Shown here: positions 1-9,200 of the stretch, piece after piece
Layout: every line of letters starts with the position of its first letter
How positions within the stretch are numbered: position 1 is the stretch's first letter
Source of the DNA: Gracilimonas mengyeensis
GTDB lineage: Bacteria; Bacteroidota; Rhodothermia; Balneolales; Balneolaceae
DNA: 64,000 bases
Assembly (NCBI RefSeq): GCF_900182705.1
Contig: NZ_FXTP01000020.1
Span: 1 to 64,000 of the forward strand
Reading direction: 5' to 3'
Translations under genes and position numbers: made by a program
Notes under the pieces: model-generated
The model's input: only the letters and a program-made list of their open reading frames with translations
Database searches by the model: none
What the model was told of the DNA's origin: nothing

Positions 1-197
1 GCCGTGGCAATGGTGATACCGCGCTCACGCTCTTCAGGAGCGTTATCGATATCTGCAAATTGCTTGGCCACTCCACCATAGGTCTTAGCCATTACAGTTG
101 TAATAGCTGCTGTCAAAGTAGTTTTGCCGTGATCTACGTGTCCAATGGTTCCCACATTCACATGGGGCTTGGTTCGCTGAAAGGTCTCTTTTGCCAT
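1..197 (-). CDS. tuf: Elongation factor Tu, N-terminal fragment (cut by window edge)
   Basis: Delivers aminoacyl-tRNA to the ribosome as a GTPase. Only the first ~65 codons are inside the window; the gene runs off the left edge. The translation begins [20 protein letters not shown] and carries the P-loop GHVDHGKT and the switch I stretch [10 protein letters not shown], which are diagnostic for EF-Tu. The start codon is at 195-197. The gene lies 49 bases downstream of tRNA-Thr(GGU) and is probably co-transcribed with the four tRNAs before it, as in the tufB operon of E. coli. I cannot say whether a second tuf copy exists elsewhere. Confidence 0.97.
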   Translation of the reverse strand, partial: MAKETFQRTKPHVNVGTIGHVDHGKTTLTAAITTVMAKTYGGVAKQFADIDNAPEERERGITIAT

Positions 198-246
198 GAT
201 TAAGCTGTTTAGTTAAGTATTGTTTTCAAATTCTATAATTGACCTG

Positions 247-318
<72 letters not shown>

Positions 319-325
319 GAAGCTG

Positions 326-398
326 AGCGAGCGACCGGAATCGAACCGGCAACATTCACCTTGGAAGGGTGACGCTCTACCAATTGAGCTACGCTCGC
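326..398 (-). tRNA. tRNA-Gly, anticodon UCC
   Basis: The acceptor stem GCGAGCG/CGCTCGC, anticodon stem TCACC/GGTGA with loop CTTCCAA, and T-loop GGTTCGATTCC form a complete tRNA on the minus strand. Anticodon TCC reads GGA/GGG. CCA is not encoded. It lies only 7 bases from each neighbouring tRNA, so it is part of one polycistronic transcript. Confidence 0.96.
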
Positions 399-405
399 TT
401 GATCG

Positions 406-488
406 TGGGGGGAGCAGGATTCGAACCTGCGAAGTCTCACGACAACAGATTTACAGTCTGCCCCAGTTGGCCGCTTTGGTATCCCCCC
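406..488 (-). tRNA. tRNA-Tyr, anticodon GUA
   Basis: Acceptor stem GGGGGGA/TCCCCCC, anticodon stem GCAGA/TCTGT with loop CTGTAAA (anticodon GTA), a long variable arm typical of bacterial class II tRNA-Tyr, and T-loop GGTTCGAATCC. The length of 83 bases fits the long variable arm. The discriminator base is A. The 34-nucleoside of GUA tRNAs is a queuosine site, relevant to queA and the DUF3524 gene in this window. Confidence 0.96.
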
Positions 489-625
489 ATCAACATTTCA
501 AAAATCCGTAAACTCAAATAAAATTAAACGCATCACCCACTTGGGAGTATTGAATGTTGCGCGGCCTGCAAAGTTACCATTCTTTTAACGAATAATCACC
601 CTACAAACCAAACTTTTTTAGAGCT

Positions 626-701
626 TGGAGCCAGTGACCGGATTCGAACCGATGACCGACGGTTTACAAAACCGTTGCTCTACCAACTGAGCTACACTGG
701 C
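626..701 (-). tRNA. tRNA-Thr, anticodon UGU
   Basis: Acceptor stem GCCAGTG/CACTGGC, D-arm GCTC..GAGC, anticodon stem ACGGT/ACCGT with loop TTTGTAA (anticodon TGT), and T-loop GGTTCGAATCC. Here CCA is encoded at the 3' end, unlike in the other three tRNAs of this cluster. It is the first tRNA of the cluster and is followed by 137 bases before tRNA-Tyr. It starts 66 bases downstream of the dedA stop codon. Confidence 0.96.
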
Positions 702-767
702 TTTTCACGAAAGACTCCAAAATTACGCATGTTAACTTTTATTGTCAACATGATTTCGATAAAAATT

Positions 768-1415
768 TCAGTCTTTTTCTAATTTCTTTGCCTTTGATTT
801 TGTTCGCCAATAGCTGGCGAATTTCATAGCTATGAAAAGTACGATTAATCCCAGAATTATCTTACCGTAATTTGATAAATATTCACCGATAATTTGCCAG
901 TTATCGCGGATCACCCAACCCATAGCCAAAAGTAAAGTGTTCCATAATACCGAACTGAGCAAAGAGCTTAGCGTAGTAGGCCAAATTCGTAAGCGTGACA
1001 TTCCTGCTGTGAGTGCGATTACCGAGCGCGTACCAGCTAAGAAACGATTAGCCATCACAACACCTTGCCCCCACTTCAGCATCCAGCGCTTCCCTCTGCG
1101 GAAATGCTTGTAATCCAAAAAACGTAGCAAAAGATGGCTTTCGCGGTTATTTTCAATCTGCTCGCCCCATATAAAACCGAGCCAATACATCGTCATGAAG
1201 CCGGCAACAGAAGCAACCACCGTCAAGCTCCAAACTGGAAATAATTGAATTACACCTTCCGCAGCCAAATATCCTCCAAAGGCAACAATTACATCACCTG
1301 GTATGGGAGGCAACAGGTTTTCAATGTAAGCAATGGCAAAAAACATCAGGTACATAGCTATAGGAGGTACCACCTCAATCCAATCTACTATACCCTGTAC
1401 TATTTGGTCTGCCAT
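768..1415 (-). CDS. DedA-family inner-membrane protein
   Basis: DedA (SNARE-associated/VTT-domain) proteins are polytopic inner-membrane proteins, several of which are implicated in undecaprenyl-phosphate or phospholipid translocation; the substrate here is unknown. The 215 residues show the conserved N-terminal stretch IENLLPPIPGDVIV with its re-entrant helix, hydrophobic spans near 62-80, 148-166 and 186-203, and the family motif NRFLAGTRSVIALTAG near 122-137 with the conserved arginine. The C-terminus is a lysine-rich cytoplasmic tail. The ATG overlaps the ispF stop codon (ATGA), so it is translationally coupled to the isoprenoid genes. Isoprenoid synthesis supplies undecaprenyl phosphate, which would fit a lipid-carrier role, but that link is inference. 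Confidence 0.9.
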   Translation of the reverse strand: MADQIVQGIVDWIEVVPPIAMYLMFFAIAYIENLLPPIPGDVIVAFGGYLAAEGVIQLFPVWSLTVVASVAGFMTMYWLGFIWGEQIENNRESHLLLRFLDYKHFRRGKRWMLKWGQGVVMANRFLAGTRSVIALTAGMSRLRIWPTTLSSLLSSVLWNTLLLAMGWVIRDNWQIIGEYLSNYGKIILGLIVLFIAMKFASYWRTKSKAKKLEKD

Positions 1416-1900
1416 CAGAGACTTTTCCTGATAAGTATTACCGCATGCGCCGCCATGCCTTTTTCTTTACCTACAAAACCCATTTTCTCGGAAGTTGTTG
1501 CTTTAACTGAGATCTTATCTACTTCACATTTTAGATCATCGGCAATATTATTCCTGATCTCATCAATATAGGGTTTTAGCTTTGGACGTTCTGCTATCAC
1601 TGTGGCATCGATATTACCAATGGTATACCCTTTGCCCTGAACCAGCTCATAACTTTTACGAAGCAATTTGCGGCTATCTGCGCCTTTAAATTCAGGATCC
1701 GTATCCGGAAAGTGAGTACCAATATCGCCTAATGCCAAAGCACCCAACAGGGCATCCGTAATGGCATGAAGCAATACATCCGCATCAGAATGACCTAAGA
1801 GACCCACATGGTGTGGAATTTCAACCCCTCCTAAGATTAAAGGGCGGCCTTCTTTGAGCTGATGCACATCATAGCCGTATCCAATTCTGAATTCACTCAT
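1415..1900 (-). CDS. ispF: 2-C-methyl-D-erythritol 2,4-cyclodiphosphate synthase
   Basis: Converts CDP-ME 2-phosphate into MEcPP in the non-mevalonate isoprenoid pathway; acts as a cytosolic homotrimer. Its 161 residues match the family length. Visible motifs are GYGYDVHQL (metal ligands Asp11 and His13), [12 protein letters not shown] (third ligand, His37), [13 protein letters not shown] and, near the C-terminus, [13 protein letters not shown]. The start overlaps the ispD stop codon by four bases (ATGA at 1897-1900) and its own stop overlaps the dedA start, so expression is tightly coupled. IspD and IspF are separate proteins here, not the fused IspDF seen in some proteobacteria. Confidence 0.97.
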   Translation of the reverse strand: MSEFRIGYGYDVHQLKEGRPLILGGVEIPHHVGLLGHSDADVLLHAITDALLGALALGDIGTHFPDTDPEFKGADSRKLLRKSYELVQGKGYTIGNIDATVIAERPKLKPYIDEIRNNIADDLKCEVDKISVKATTSEKMGFVGKEKGMAAHAVILIRKSL

Positions 1901-2589
1901 AGCTGATTATTCAAAATCAATTCTGCAACTTTTAAATCAATGGGATAGGTTATTTTAAGATTCTTTCTATCCCCTTCCACCATCTGAACATTGCCGCCAA
2001 TTCGTTCTACCAGCGAAGCATCGTCCGTACCTACAAAATCATCTGCTAATGCAGAATTATAGGCTTTTATTAATAATTCTTTTTGAAATATTTGTGGAGT
2101 CTGTGCCTGCCAAAGTTTAGAACGATCGGGAGTTGCTGTAATATTGCGCCCCTCATCAACCTGCTTAATAGTATCTTTAGCTGGCACACCAATTACTCCG
2201 CCCCCTACCTTGCTTGCAACTTCACAGCATTTCTCGATTAAGCTGGAGCGAATGAAGGGCCGAACGGCATCGTGCACAGCTACCAGCTCTACTTCATCTT
2301 TTATTACTTGCAAAGCATTATAAATAGAGTACTGTCGCTCACTACCCCCTTCAACTGCAAGATAGGAAACCGAAGCCTCTTCAAAGTTTTTAAATAATGA
2401 TTCAATCCTGGGAAGATAATTCGATGACGCAGCGATCACGATTTGGTGAATATCTCTGACGTTCAAAAACCGGGATATGGTGTGTTCTAAAATGCAACGC
2501 CCCCCAAGCTCTAAAAAAGGCTTAGGGATATCCGCTCCCATACGTTCACCCGACCCGGCCGCCGGTATTATGACCGACAGTTTAGCCAT
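1897..2589 (-). CDS. ispD: 2-C-methyl-D-erythritol 4-phosphate cytidylyltransferase
   Basis: Transfers CMP from CTP to MEP, two steps before IspF in the same pathway. The 230-residue protein has the nucleotidyltransferase signature [12 protein letters not shown] at residues 7-18, PKPFLELGG with the catalytic lysine just after it, and [11 protein letters not shown] near 103-113. Length and motif order are normal for IspD. It starts two bases after the queA stop codon and overlaps ispF by four bases, so the four genes queA-ispD-ispF-dedA probably form one transcript. Confidence 0.97.
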   Translation of the reverse strand: MAKLSVIIPAAGSGERMGADIPKPFLELGGRCILEHTISRFLNVRDIHQIVIAASSNYLPRIESLFKNFEEASVSYLAVEGGSERQYSIYNALQVIKDEVELVAVHDAVRPFIRSSLIEKCCEVASKVGGGVIGVPAKDTIKQVDEGRNITATPDRSKLWQAQTPQIFQKELLIKAYNSALADDFVGTDDASLVERIGGNVQMVEGDRKNLKITYPIDLKVAELILNNQL

Positions 2590-2591
2590 CT

Positions 2592-3647
2592 TTAAATAAT
2601 AAGCATTGCATCACCGAAGGAGAACATTCGGTAATCTTTTTCCTTGGCTTCTTCGTAGGCTTCCATCAGGAAATCGTAACCGGCAAAGGCTGCGCCTAAC
2701 ATCAACAGTGTTGACTCGGGACGATGGAAATTGGTAATCAATGCTTCGGTAATCTTAAATTCGTACGGTGGATAAATAAATTTATCGGTCCAGCCGGTGC
2801 CTGGTTTTGACATCCCACTGGCCATCACGCTTGTTTCGATGGTACGTACCGCGCTAGTACCAATAGCAATTACTTTATTCTTCTTGCTCTTCAGCGCCTT
2901 ATTGATCTTGTCAGAAGTATCTTTGGAAATGAAATAGTTTTCCGAGTCCATGCGATGCTTGGTAAGGTCTTCAACCTCAACATTTCGGAAAGTCCCCCAT
3001 CCAATATGCAAGGTGGTGGGTAAAAACTCTGCACCTTTATCTTCAATTTTTTTAACCAGCTCTGGTGTAAAGTGCATACCAGCTGTTGGAGCAGCAACAG
3101 CGCCACGCTCAGTAGCAAAGATAGTTTGATATCTTTCCTTATCTGCCTCAACCGGTTCTCTTTCGATATACGGAGGAAGCGGCATCATACCCAACTCATC
3201 CAATTTGTCATAAAGCTCCTGATTGGGGCCTTCATATAAAAAGCGGATGGTACGTCCACGAGAGGTCGTGTTATCTACCACCTCAGCCATTAACTCATCG
3301 TCTTCTTCTCCGAAATAAAGCTTGTTACCAATTCTAATCTTACGCGCCGGCTCTACAAGTACATCCCAGAGCATATTTTCAGGCATAAGCTCGCGCAACA
3401 AAAACACCTCAATATCTGCCTCAGTCTTTTCTTTCTTTCCCTTTAAACGAGCAGGAAATACCTTGGTATTGTTATAAATAACCACATCACCTTCATTCAC
3501 ATATTCGTGAATATCAGAAAAGGTTTTGTGTTCGATGGTTTTTTCAGCACGATTCAGCACCATGAGCTTGGCTGAATCTCTTTTTTCCAGCGGTTCTTCG
3601 GGTACGTTTAAATCGTCAATCTCAAATTTAAAATCGGTGAGCTTCAT
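2592..3647 (-). CDS. queA: S-adenosylmethionine:tRNA ribosyltransferase-isomerase
   Basis: Adds the cyclopentenediol (epoxyqueuosine) moiety from SAM to preQ1 at wobble position 34 of GUN tRNAs. The 351 residues cover the whole family. Motifs include YNNTKVFPARLKG near 58-70, AAPTAGMHFTPEL near 184-196, LHIGWGTFRNV near 212-222, and a C-terminal ITNFHRPESTLLML. It heads the run with ispD, ispF and dedA. A DUF3524 enzyme at 30799-31911 could act further down the same modification pathway. Confidence 0.97.
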   Translation of the reverse strand: MKLTDFKFEIDDLNVPEEPLEKRDSAKLMVLNRAEKTIEHKTFSDIHEYVNEGDVVIYNNTKVFPARLKGKKEKTEADIEVFLLRELMPENMLWDVLVEPARKIRIGNKLYFGEEDDELMAEVVDNTTSRGRTIRFLYEGPNQELYDKLDELGMMPLPPYIEREPVEADKERYQTIFATERGAVAAPTAGMHFTPELVKKIEDKGAEFLPTTLHIGWGTFRNVEVEDLTKHRMDSENYFISKDTSDKINKALKSKKNKVIAIGTSAVRTIETSVMASGMSKPGTGWTDKFIYPPYEFKITEALITNFHRPESTLLMLGAAFAGYDFLMEAYEEAKEKDYRMFSFGDAMLII

Positions 3648-3814
3648 CTAGCTTTATATAATTTATTCAGTACGGTTAGAAAAGTTGAATAAGATAGCCT
3701 TTTTTTTCTGCGATTTCAAAGAAAGCCCGCAACTCGCCTTGTTTATTATTATTCCCCAAATGATTATACTTAACAAATTGTTTAGGCGTTGAACGAGAAA
3801 TATTATCACGCGCT

Positions 3815-4336
3815 ATGAAAAAGATATTTACACTTACTTTTATTTTTTCCCTCTTTATCAGCTTGCAGCTTTCTGCTCAACTGAGAGAAAACCTGGATGC
3901 GTACTACGAGTATACCGGTCCAATAATTAACAAGAACGCACCTACGGTACAGTCTGGGTTAAACGACTTCTTCCAGAACAGGGTGAAAATGAGTCATTCC
4001 TATTCCATGAGTTTTGGTTCTGTGGCCGGATCCTACCAAAACGTGAATGCATACACCAATACCATGCATTTTCTGTTTACTGAAAACCTCACAGGGCGCC
4101 TGGATGTCTCATTCTTACACTCTCCATTTGGTGGATCTGATTTTGTTGATACCAACAACGGAATTAATGGCGAAATTATGATCCGGAATGCAGAATTGAA
4201 TTATCAAATTAATGATAATGCACATATCCGGTTTCAGTATCAGCAAATTCCCGGCGGATACGGTTACAGCCCATTTAGAAGTGGCTTTGGTTTTGACAGA
4301 TATGACCGGTACGACCGATTCAGACCTTGGTATTAA
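3815..4336 (+). CDS. Small exported protein of unknown function
   Basis: I do not recognise a family. The 173-residue product starts with a clear signal peptide (MKKIFTLTFIFSLFISLQLSAQ), so it should reach the periplasm or outer membrane. The rest alternates polar and hydrophobic residues (for example LTGRLDVSFLHSPF and IRFQYQQIPGGYGY), which would suit a few outer-membrane beta strands. The tail is rich in Tyr, Asp and Arg (RYDRYDRFRPWY) and ends with an aromatic residue. It sits eight bases or so before the LytR_C gene and is divergent from queA, so a promoter should lie in 3648-3814. Confidence 0.7.
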   Translation: MKKIFTLTFIFSLFISLQLSAQLRENLDAYYEYTGPIINKNAPTVQSGLNDFFQNRVKMSHSYSMSFGSVAGSYQNVNAYTNTMHFLFTENLTGRLDVSFLHSPFGGSDFVDTNNGINGEIMIRNAELNYQINDNAHIRFQYQQIPGGYGYSPFRSGFGFDRYDRYDRFRPWY

Positions 4337-4346
4337 ATTTTAGTTG

Positions 4347-4814
4347 ATGGCAGATACAAACGGCACAAGCTCTTCTACCTCTAATAACGAACTTTTTTTA
4401 AATGCTGCCATTGGGTTTCTTAGCGTGCTGCTTTTGGTTTTGGTAGCCGCTCTTTTCACCCGTGTTGTTTACCCACGGATTTTTAATGAAAGGGCAGAAG
4501 TGGAATCCGGACTTATCAGCGAAATTATCCAAATTGAAGTGCTTAACGGATGCGGGGTAAACGGAATTGCCAATGCTTACACGGGCTTGTTAAGATCAAA
4601 TGGCTTTGATGTGGTAGAAACGGGCAACTTTGAAACTTTTGACCTGCAACAAACTATGATTATATCAAGAAGTGGCGTTATGGATAATGCCTATCGCGTT
4701 GCAGATGCTCTGGGAGTATCCAGAGAAAATGTACTCCGGGAATCATCCCCTGATTTTTACCTGGATGTAAGTGTGATCATAGGTCACGATTACGAAAATC
4801 TAAATTCTGAATAA
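4347..4814 (+). CDS. Membrane-anchored LytR C-terminal (LytR_C) domain protein
   Basis: About 155 residues: a polar serine/threonine-rich N-terminus, one membrane segment near 17-40 (NAAIGFLSVLLLVLVAALF), and a LytR_C domain from about 60 to the end (IEVLNGCGVNGIANAYTGLLR). This domain occurs at the C-terminus of LytR/CpsA/Psr wall-polymer transferases, but the catalytic LCP domain is absent here; a binding or regulatory role is the most that can be said. I took the ATG at 4347 over the TTG just before it. It is immediately followed by rsfS, an arrangement I recall from related genomes. Confidence 0.82.
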   Translation: MADTNGTSSSTSNNELFLNAAIGFLSVLLLVLVAALFTRVVYPRIFNERAEVESGLISEIIQIEVLNGCGVNGIANAYTGLLRSNGFDVVETGNFETFDLQQTMIISRSGVMDNAYRVADALGVSRENVLRESSPDFYLDVSVIIGHDYENLNSE

Positions 4815-4824
4815 AATACATTTT

Positions 4825-5244
4825 ATGACAAATATTAATCAGCCGGCAAAACAACAATTTGAACATGCTTTTTCTGGAGACAGCCCCGATTCGAAACAAA
4901 TCGTGGAACTCGTCACCGAAGCCCTTGCCAGTAAAAAAGGGAAAGACATCACTGTATTGGATGTATCTGAATTAACCACTCTTACCGATTATTTTGTGGT
5001 GTGTCACGGTACTTCTGATGTTCAGATTAAAGCTCTTGCTGATGCTGTGGAAGAAGATCTAAGAGAAAAATCAGGTGAGCGCGTTTGGAAGAAAGAAGGT
5101 CTTCAGGGAAGAGCGTGGGTCATCCTTGATTTCGTAAACATTGTGGTTCATATCATGAGTAAAGAAAAAAGAGAGTATTATGGTATTGAGCGGATGTGGA
5201 ATGATGCAAAGGTCACTCACATAGCCGAAGAAGAAACTGAATAA
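4825..5244 (+). CDS. rsfS: Ribosomal silencing factor RsfS
   Basis: Binds uL14 on the large ribosomal subunit and blocks subunit joining in starvation or stationary phase. The 139 residues have the whole Iojap/RsfS domain: DITVLDVSELTTLTDYFVV near 42-60, QIKALADAVEEDL, and the C-terminal DFVNIVVHIMSKEKREYYGIE. A ~25-residue polar N-terminal extension precedes the domain. It begins 10 bases after the LytR_C gene and is followed after 24 bases by the hydroxyacid dehydrogenase. Confidence 0.95.
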   Translation: MTNINQPAKQQFEHAFSGDSPDSKQIVELVTEALASKKGKDITVLDVSELTTLTDYFVVCHGTSDVQIKALADAVEEDLREKSGERVWKKEGLQGRAWVILDFVNIVVHIMSKEKREYYGIERMWNDAKVTHIAEEETE

Positions 5245-5268
5245 ACCGTAATTTAAAGACTCTTCAGA

Positions 5269-6252
5269 GTGCCTTCCACTACTCATCGCATACTTATTAC
5301 AGAGCCTATCCCCGAAAAAGCTATAGACTTTCTAAAACAGCATGGGGAAGTCACTGTTGGAGAAAAAGGCACTTATCAGAACCAAGAGCATTTAATAAGG
5401 GACATTAAAGGGTACGATGCCCTGTTATGCATGCTCTCTAATCCTGTGAATAAAAGGGTGTTAGAAGCTGCAGACCGTTTAAAGATTGTGGCCAATTTTG
5501 CGGTGGGTTACGATAATATTGATGTGGAAACCGCCCATGAACTGGGTATAAAAGTGGCCAACACACCGGATGTATTAACTGAAGCTTGTGGCGATTATGC
5601 CATGGGATTACTTATGGCCCTCTCCCGGAAATTCAATGAGGCCGAGGCTTACCTTCGTGAAGGTAATTTTACCGGCTGGGAACCGCTTGGCTTTTTGGGG
5701 ATGGAATTGCGAAACAAAACACTCGGCATTATAGGTATGGGACGAATAGGCCAAGCTTTTGCCCGACGTGCCCGCGCTTTTGGAATGCAAATTAAATATC
5801 ATAACCGTAGCCGCATCAACCCTGAGATCGAAAAGGAACTGGAAGCTACCTACATAGCCGATCATTACGAACTTGCCAGGCAAAGCGATGTACTAAGTCT
5901 AAACTGTCCTTTGACGGAAGAAACCCATCATTTGGTAGATCGTAATTTATTGGAAATTATGCCTGAGCATGCCTTGTTGGTTAATATCTCAAGGGGAGCT
6001 GTAATTGATGAGGCTGAACTTGCCAAGGCCTTGAAGGAAGAAGTGATTGTTGGAGCTGCCCTTGATGTTTTTGAAAATGAGCCGGAAGTGAATCCTGAAT
6101 TACTTAAAACTCCCAATACGCTTTTGTTGCCCCATATTGCCAGTGCTACCCATGAAACTCGCGAAGCCATTGGTATGCTCGCTGCGCAAGCCATTGCTGA
6201 TATTCTGGAAGGCAAACTGGCTTCGGAAGTTCCCAACTTGATTCGTCCCTGA
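5269..6252 (+). CDS. D-2-hydroxyacid dehydrogenase (glyoxylate/hydroxypyruvate reductase-like)
   Basis: NAD(P)-dependent reduction of 2-keto acids to D-2-hydroxy acids, most likely glyoxylate or hydroxypyruvate. The 327 residues show the catalytic fold split around the Rossmann domain, with dinucleotide motif GIIGMGRIGQAFARRA near 153-168 and the catalytic Arg (ISRGAVIDE, ~242), Glu (DVFENEP, ~269) and His (LLPHIASATHETR, ~288). The start is GTG (5269); there is no nearby in-frame ATG. The residue pattern fits GRHPR/GhrB-like enzymes better than SerA, since there is no C-terminal ACT domain. The exact substrate is not readable from sequence. Confidence 0.9.
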   Translation: MPSTTHRILITEPIPEKAIDFLKQHGEVTVGEKGTYQNQEHLIRDIKGYDALLCMLSNPVNKRVLEAADRLKIVANFAVGYDNIDVETAHELGIKVANTPDVLTEACGDYAMGLLMALSRKFNEAEAYLREGNFTGWEPLGFLGMELRNKTLGIIGMGRIGQAFARRARAFGMQIKYHNRSRINPEIEKELEATYIADHYELARQSDVLSLNCPLTEETHHLVDRNLLEIMPEHALLVNISRGAVIDEAELAKALKEEVIVGAALDVFENEPEVNPELLKTPNTLLLPHIASATHETREAIGMLAAQAIADILEGKLASEVPNLIRP

Positions 6253-6298
6253 ATATAGCTCATATTCATTTCATTAATTCGAGCGTAATCCACCCCAT

Positions 6299-9200
6299 TT
6301 GAACCTTCCTCCCCCAAATAACAGAACCTGGATCGTAGCCATCCTTTTGGCCCTTGCAGTGCTTACCTATGGCTTTTTTGAGTTACTGGTTGCCAATCAG
6401 GAAATCTCAGAGGAACGGCAAGCCGAGCTGGCACAGGAAGCAATCCGTGCTGCATTGGGCAACTTTGCAGAATTTGAGCAACAGTTTGTTTACCAAAGCC
6501 AGGATATTACCAATCAACTAACCGATCACATCCGAACGGATGCTTCCCCCGAACAAATTTACAATCGCATTATGGGCCAGTACGATTTTTGGGGAATCTC
6601 TGTGTTCAGAGATAAGGAATTGTGGATTTGGGAAGGTTTTGGAGAACTGGAATACGACAGCACTGCCGTGCCAACCGATTCGACCACTTTCGTTGATATA
6701 GGGCAATCCAATAATGTTACCTACTTAAAGTATGCCCACCAATTTCAGATTTCCGGGGCCGACACTACTCATCACTACATGGTGGTCATCAAAAAAAAGA
6801 TACAACAAAACAACATTCTGGCCATAGGCGACAATGCGGAACTTGAAGCCTCAGAACTTTTCCAGAGTGTCAGTGATTACCCGGTACACTTTCATTTTTT
6901 TCAGGAAGCATCTGAAAACGCTCAATTTAAAACCACGCTATCCACTCAAAGCATCGACTCAGCCGGGGTTATTTATACCTTGGCTGAGGATGATCAATCC
7001 TATCAGCAATATCAGAAAAACCTAAACTTTCTGTATCGGGCGGTATTCTATGGCGTTATCATATTATTGTTTACCCTTTTTCTGGTTGAAATCTCCAAAA
7101 CCTTTAGCACCTGGAAGTCTCTTTTCTTAAAGCTTTTGGCTATTACTATAGCATGGCTATTTTTTGCAAACTTGGAATACGGAGTTGGCTGGCTGGGCTT
7201 TATACGAGCCCTGGGCCAGGGACAAATGCCGGAAATCCGGCCATTGCTTAAATACGGGTTACATGCCCTGTTTATCCTACTCATTACCTCCACCGCTTTC
7301 TCCCCTTTTCTAAAAAATAAAATCACCTTTAAAGATAAAGACCAAAACCTGAATTATCTCATCTCAGCTCTTTTTGGGTTCCTGAGTTTTTCTCTATTGC
7401 TATTTTATCTGTCAGAAACGTATCAGTTATTTACCGAAACAAGTATAACTGTATTAGATCTGGATGTTTTCCCTACCTGGCAGACCATCATATTCTATGT
7501 CTTTTCGGGGATATTTGCCATTTCTGCTACTGTGTTACTCACTCTTTTAGGATGGTTTCTTCTGAAATCCAGTACGTTATCTCCTACTATTTCTATTGCA
7601 ACCATGTTCGGTGGCTTTGCAGCTGATATACTTCTGATGCTTCAATTGTCGGCCCTTCCTATTGGCCAGTATTGGTTATTTACTACCAGTTCTATCTTTT
7701 TTATAGTGATATTGATATTAATTTATGTCATTCAAAGAAATCCGGCTCTTTTCTCTTATACCTCCCGCATGCGTATGCTGATGCTTTTCAGTAGTATTAC
7801 TGTAGCAATCACTTATATCTCAATCTATAAAGGATACTCAGAACATCTCAATAGTCAAATGCAGGAAGCGGCGAGGCTTTTTGTAGATGAAGAGGAATCT
7901 CAGGCAGAAATTATTGCCACAGAACTGCTAACCAACCTCGAGCAAAACCTTTCCGGGTTATCTGAAAGTGACTTCATTGAGCGCCCGGCTATCGTTGAAA
8001 ATATTTTTATCCAACAAACCCAACAACTTATTTCAACAGAATGGGAGGCTTTTTCGATTTCAACACAGCTTGTAGATAACTCCGGCCAAATCATCGGAGA
8101 ATATACCTCCGATATCAATTCCCCTGCCTGGACTCGTGCTTTCAACATACTATCACTGGTCATCCCCTTTGAGGAAGAACGGATCCGGATTGACAACCTG
8201 AGACCCATTGTAAGAGAACGCCCACTTGATGAAGAAAGCGGTAACTACTCTTCTTTCCGAAGGGCATGGATCCCATTGTATGATTTTGAAAGCCCAACCG
8301 AACGCATTGGCTGGATCTTGTGCTCGGTTTACCGGGAACGGCCCCAATTCGAAAAGCCGATTCGTGCTGTACTTGCAGCACAGGGCAACGAAGACTGGAA
8401 TGCCTCTATCAACGTAACTGAGTTTGTTGACGGCGAAAATGCACGAAATACGGTGGCGGGTATTCCCCTTGAGCTACCCGGGTATTCACGGCTTCCTCAA
8501 ACACTTATCGATTCTGTCCATGAAGATTCAACCCTCTTTAGAACTCATGAAATTGCCGGTCAAAAAATACGAGAGTACTTCATAGCTACTTCACCCAACC
8601 GCATTATTCGGGCCGCAACTGTACACCCCGGTTTGGAAAATCACCTGTTTTCTATAATTCGATATTTTTTCTTCCTGCTCATTACTGGTTTGATTGTACT
8701 CGCCGCTTTTTCACACAGAGAAGATCTAAACATTTTAGGCCACAACCAACGTTTCCGTGATCGTCTTATTGACCGTTTTATACTGGCTTCTCTGCTTTGT
8801 CTGATGGCCCTCACCACTGCCACGTACTATGCCATTAAAGATCAAAACCAAAAAAATATTCAGGACCAGCTATTGGGTAAAGTAGATAACCTCGCAGAAA
8901 CTCTCTCGTCTCAGCCTCCGGTCGACCCAAATGAATTTCCAACTCAACTTACTCAGCTCACCTCCGCTTTGGATGCAGATGCCAGTATTTACAGTGGCAA
9001 AACACTGAAAACATCTACAACCAATCAAATTTATCAACAACATTTATTGCCGGATGTACTTCACTGGCCGGTTTATCAAGCACTCATTCAGGAAGGAAAT
9101 TATCAAACCACGCATATGATCACCCTGGGTGATCAACCATTGCTGAAAGGGTATCAGGCTTTTGAAGATGATGACGGGAATATAGCGGGTATAGTAGCAA

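Noticed and set aside
2891-3151. Minus-strand frame inside queA
   Set aside because: Alternative-frame shadow of queA, without family similarity.
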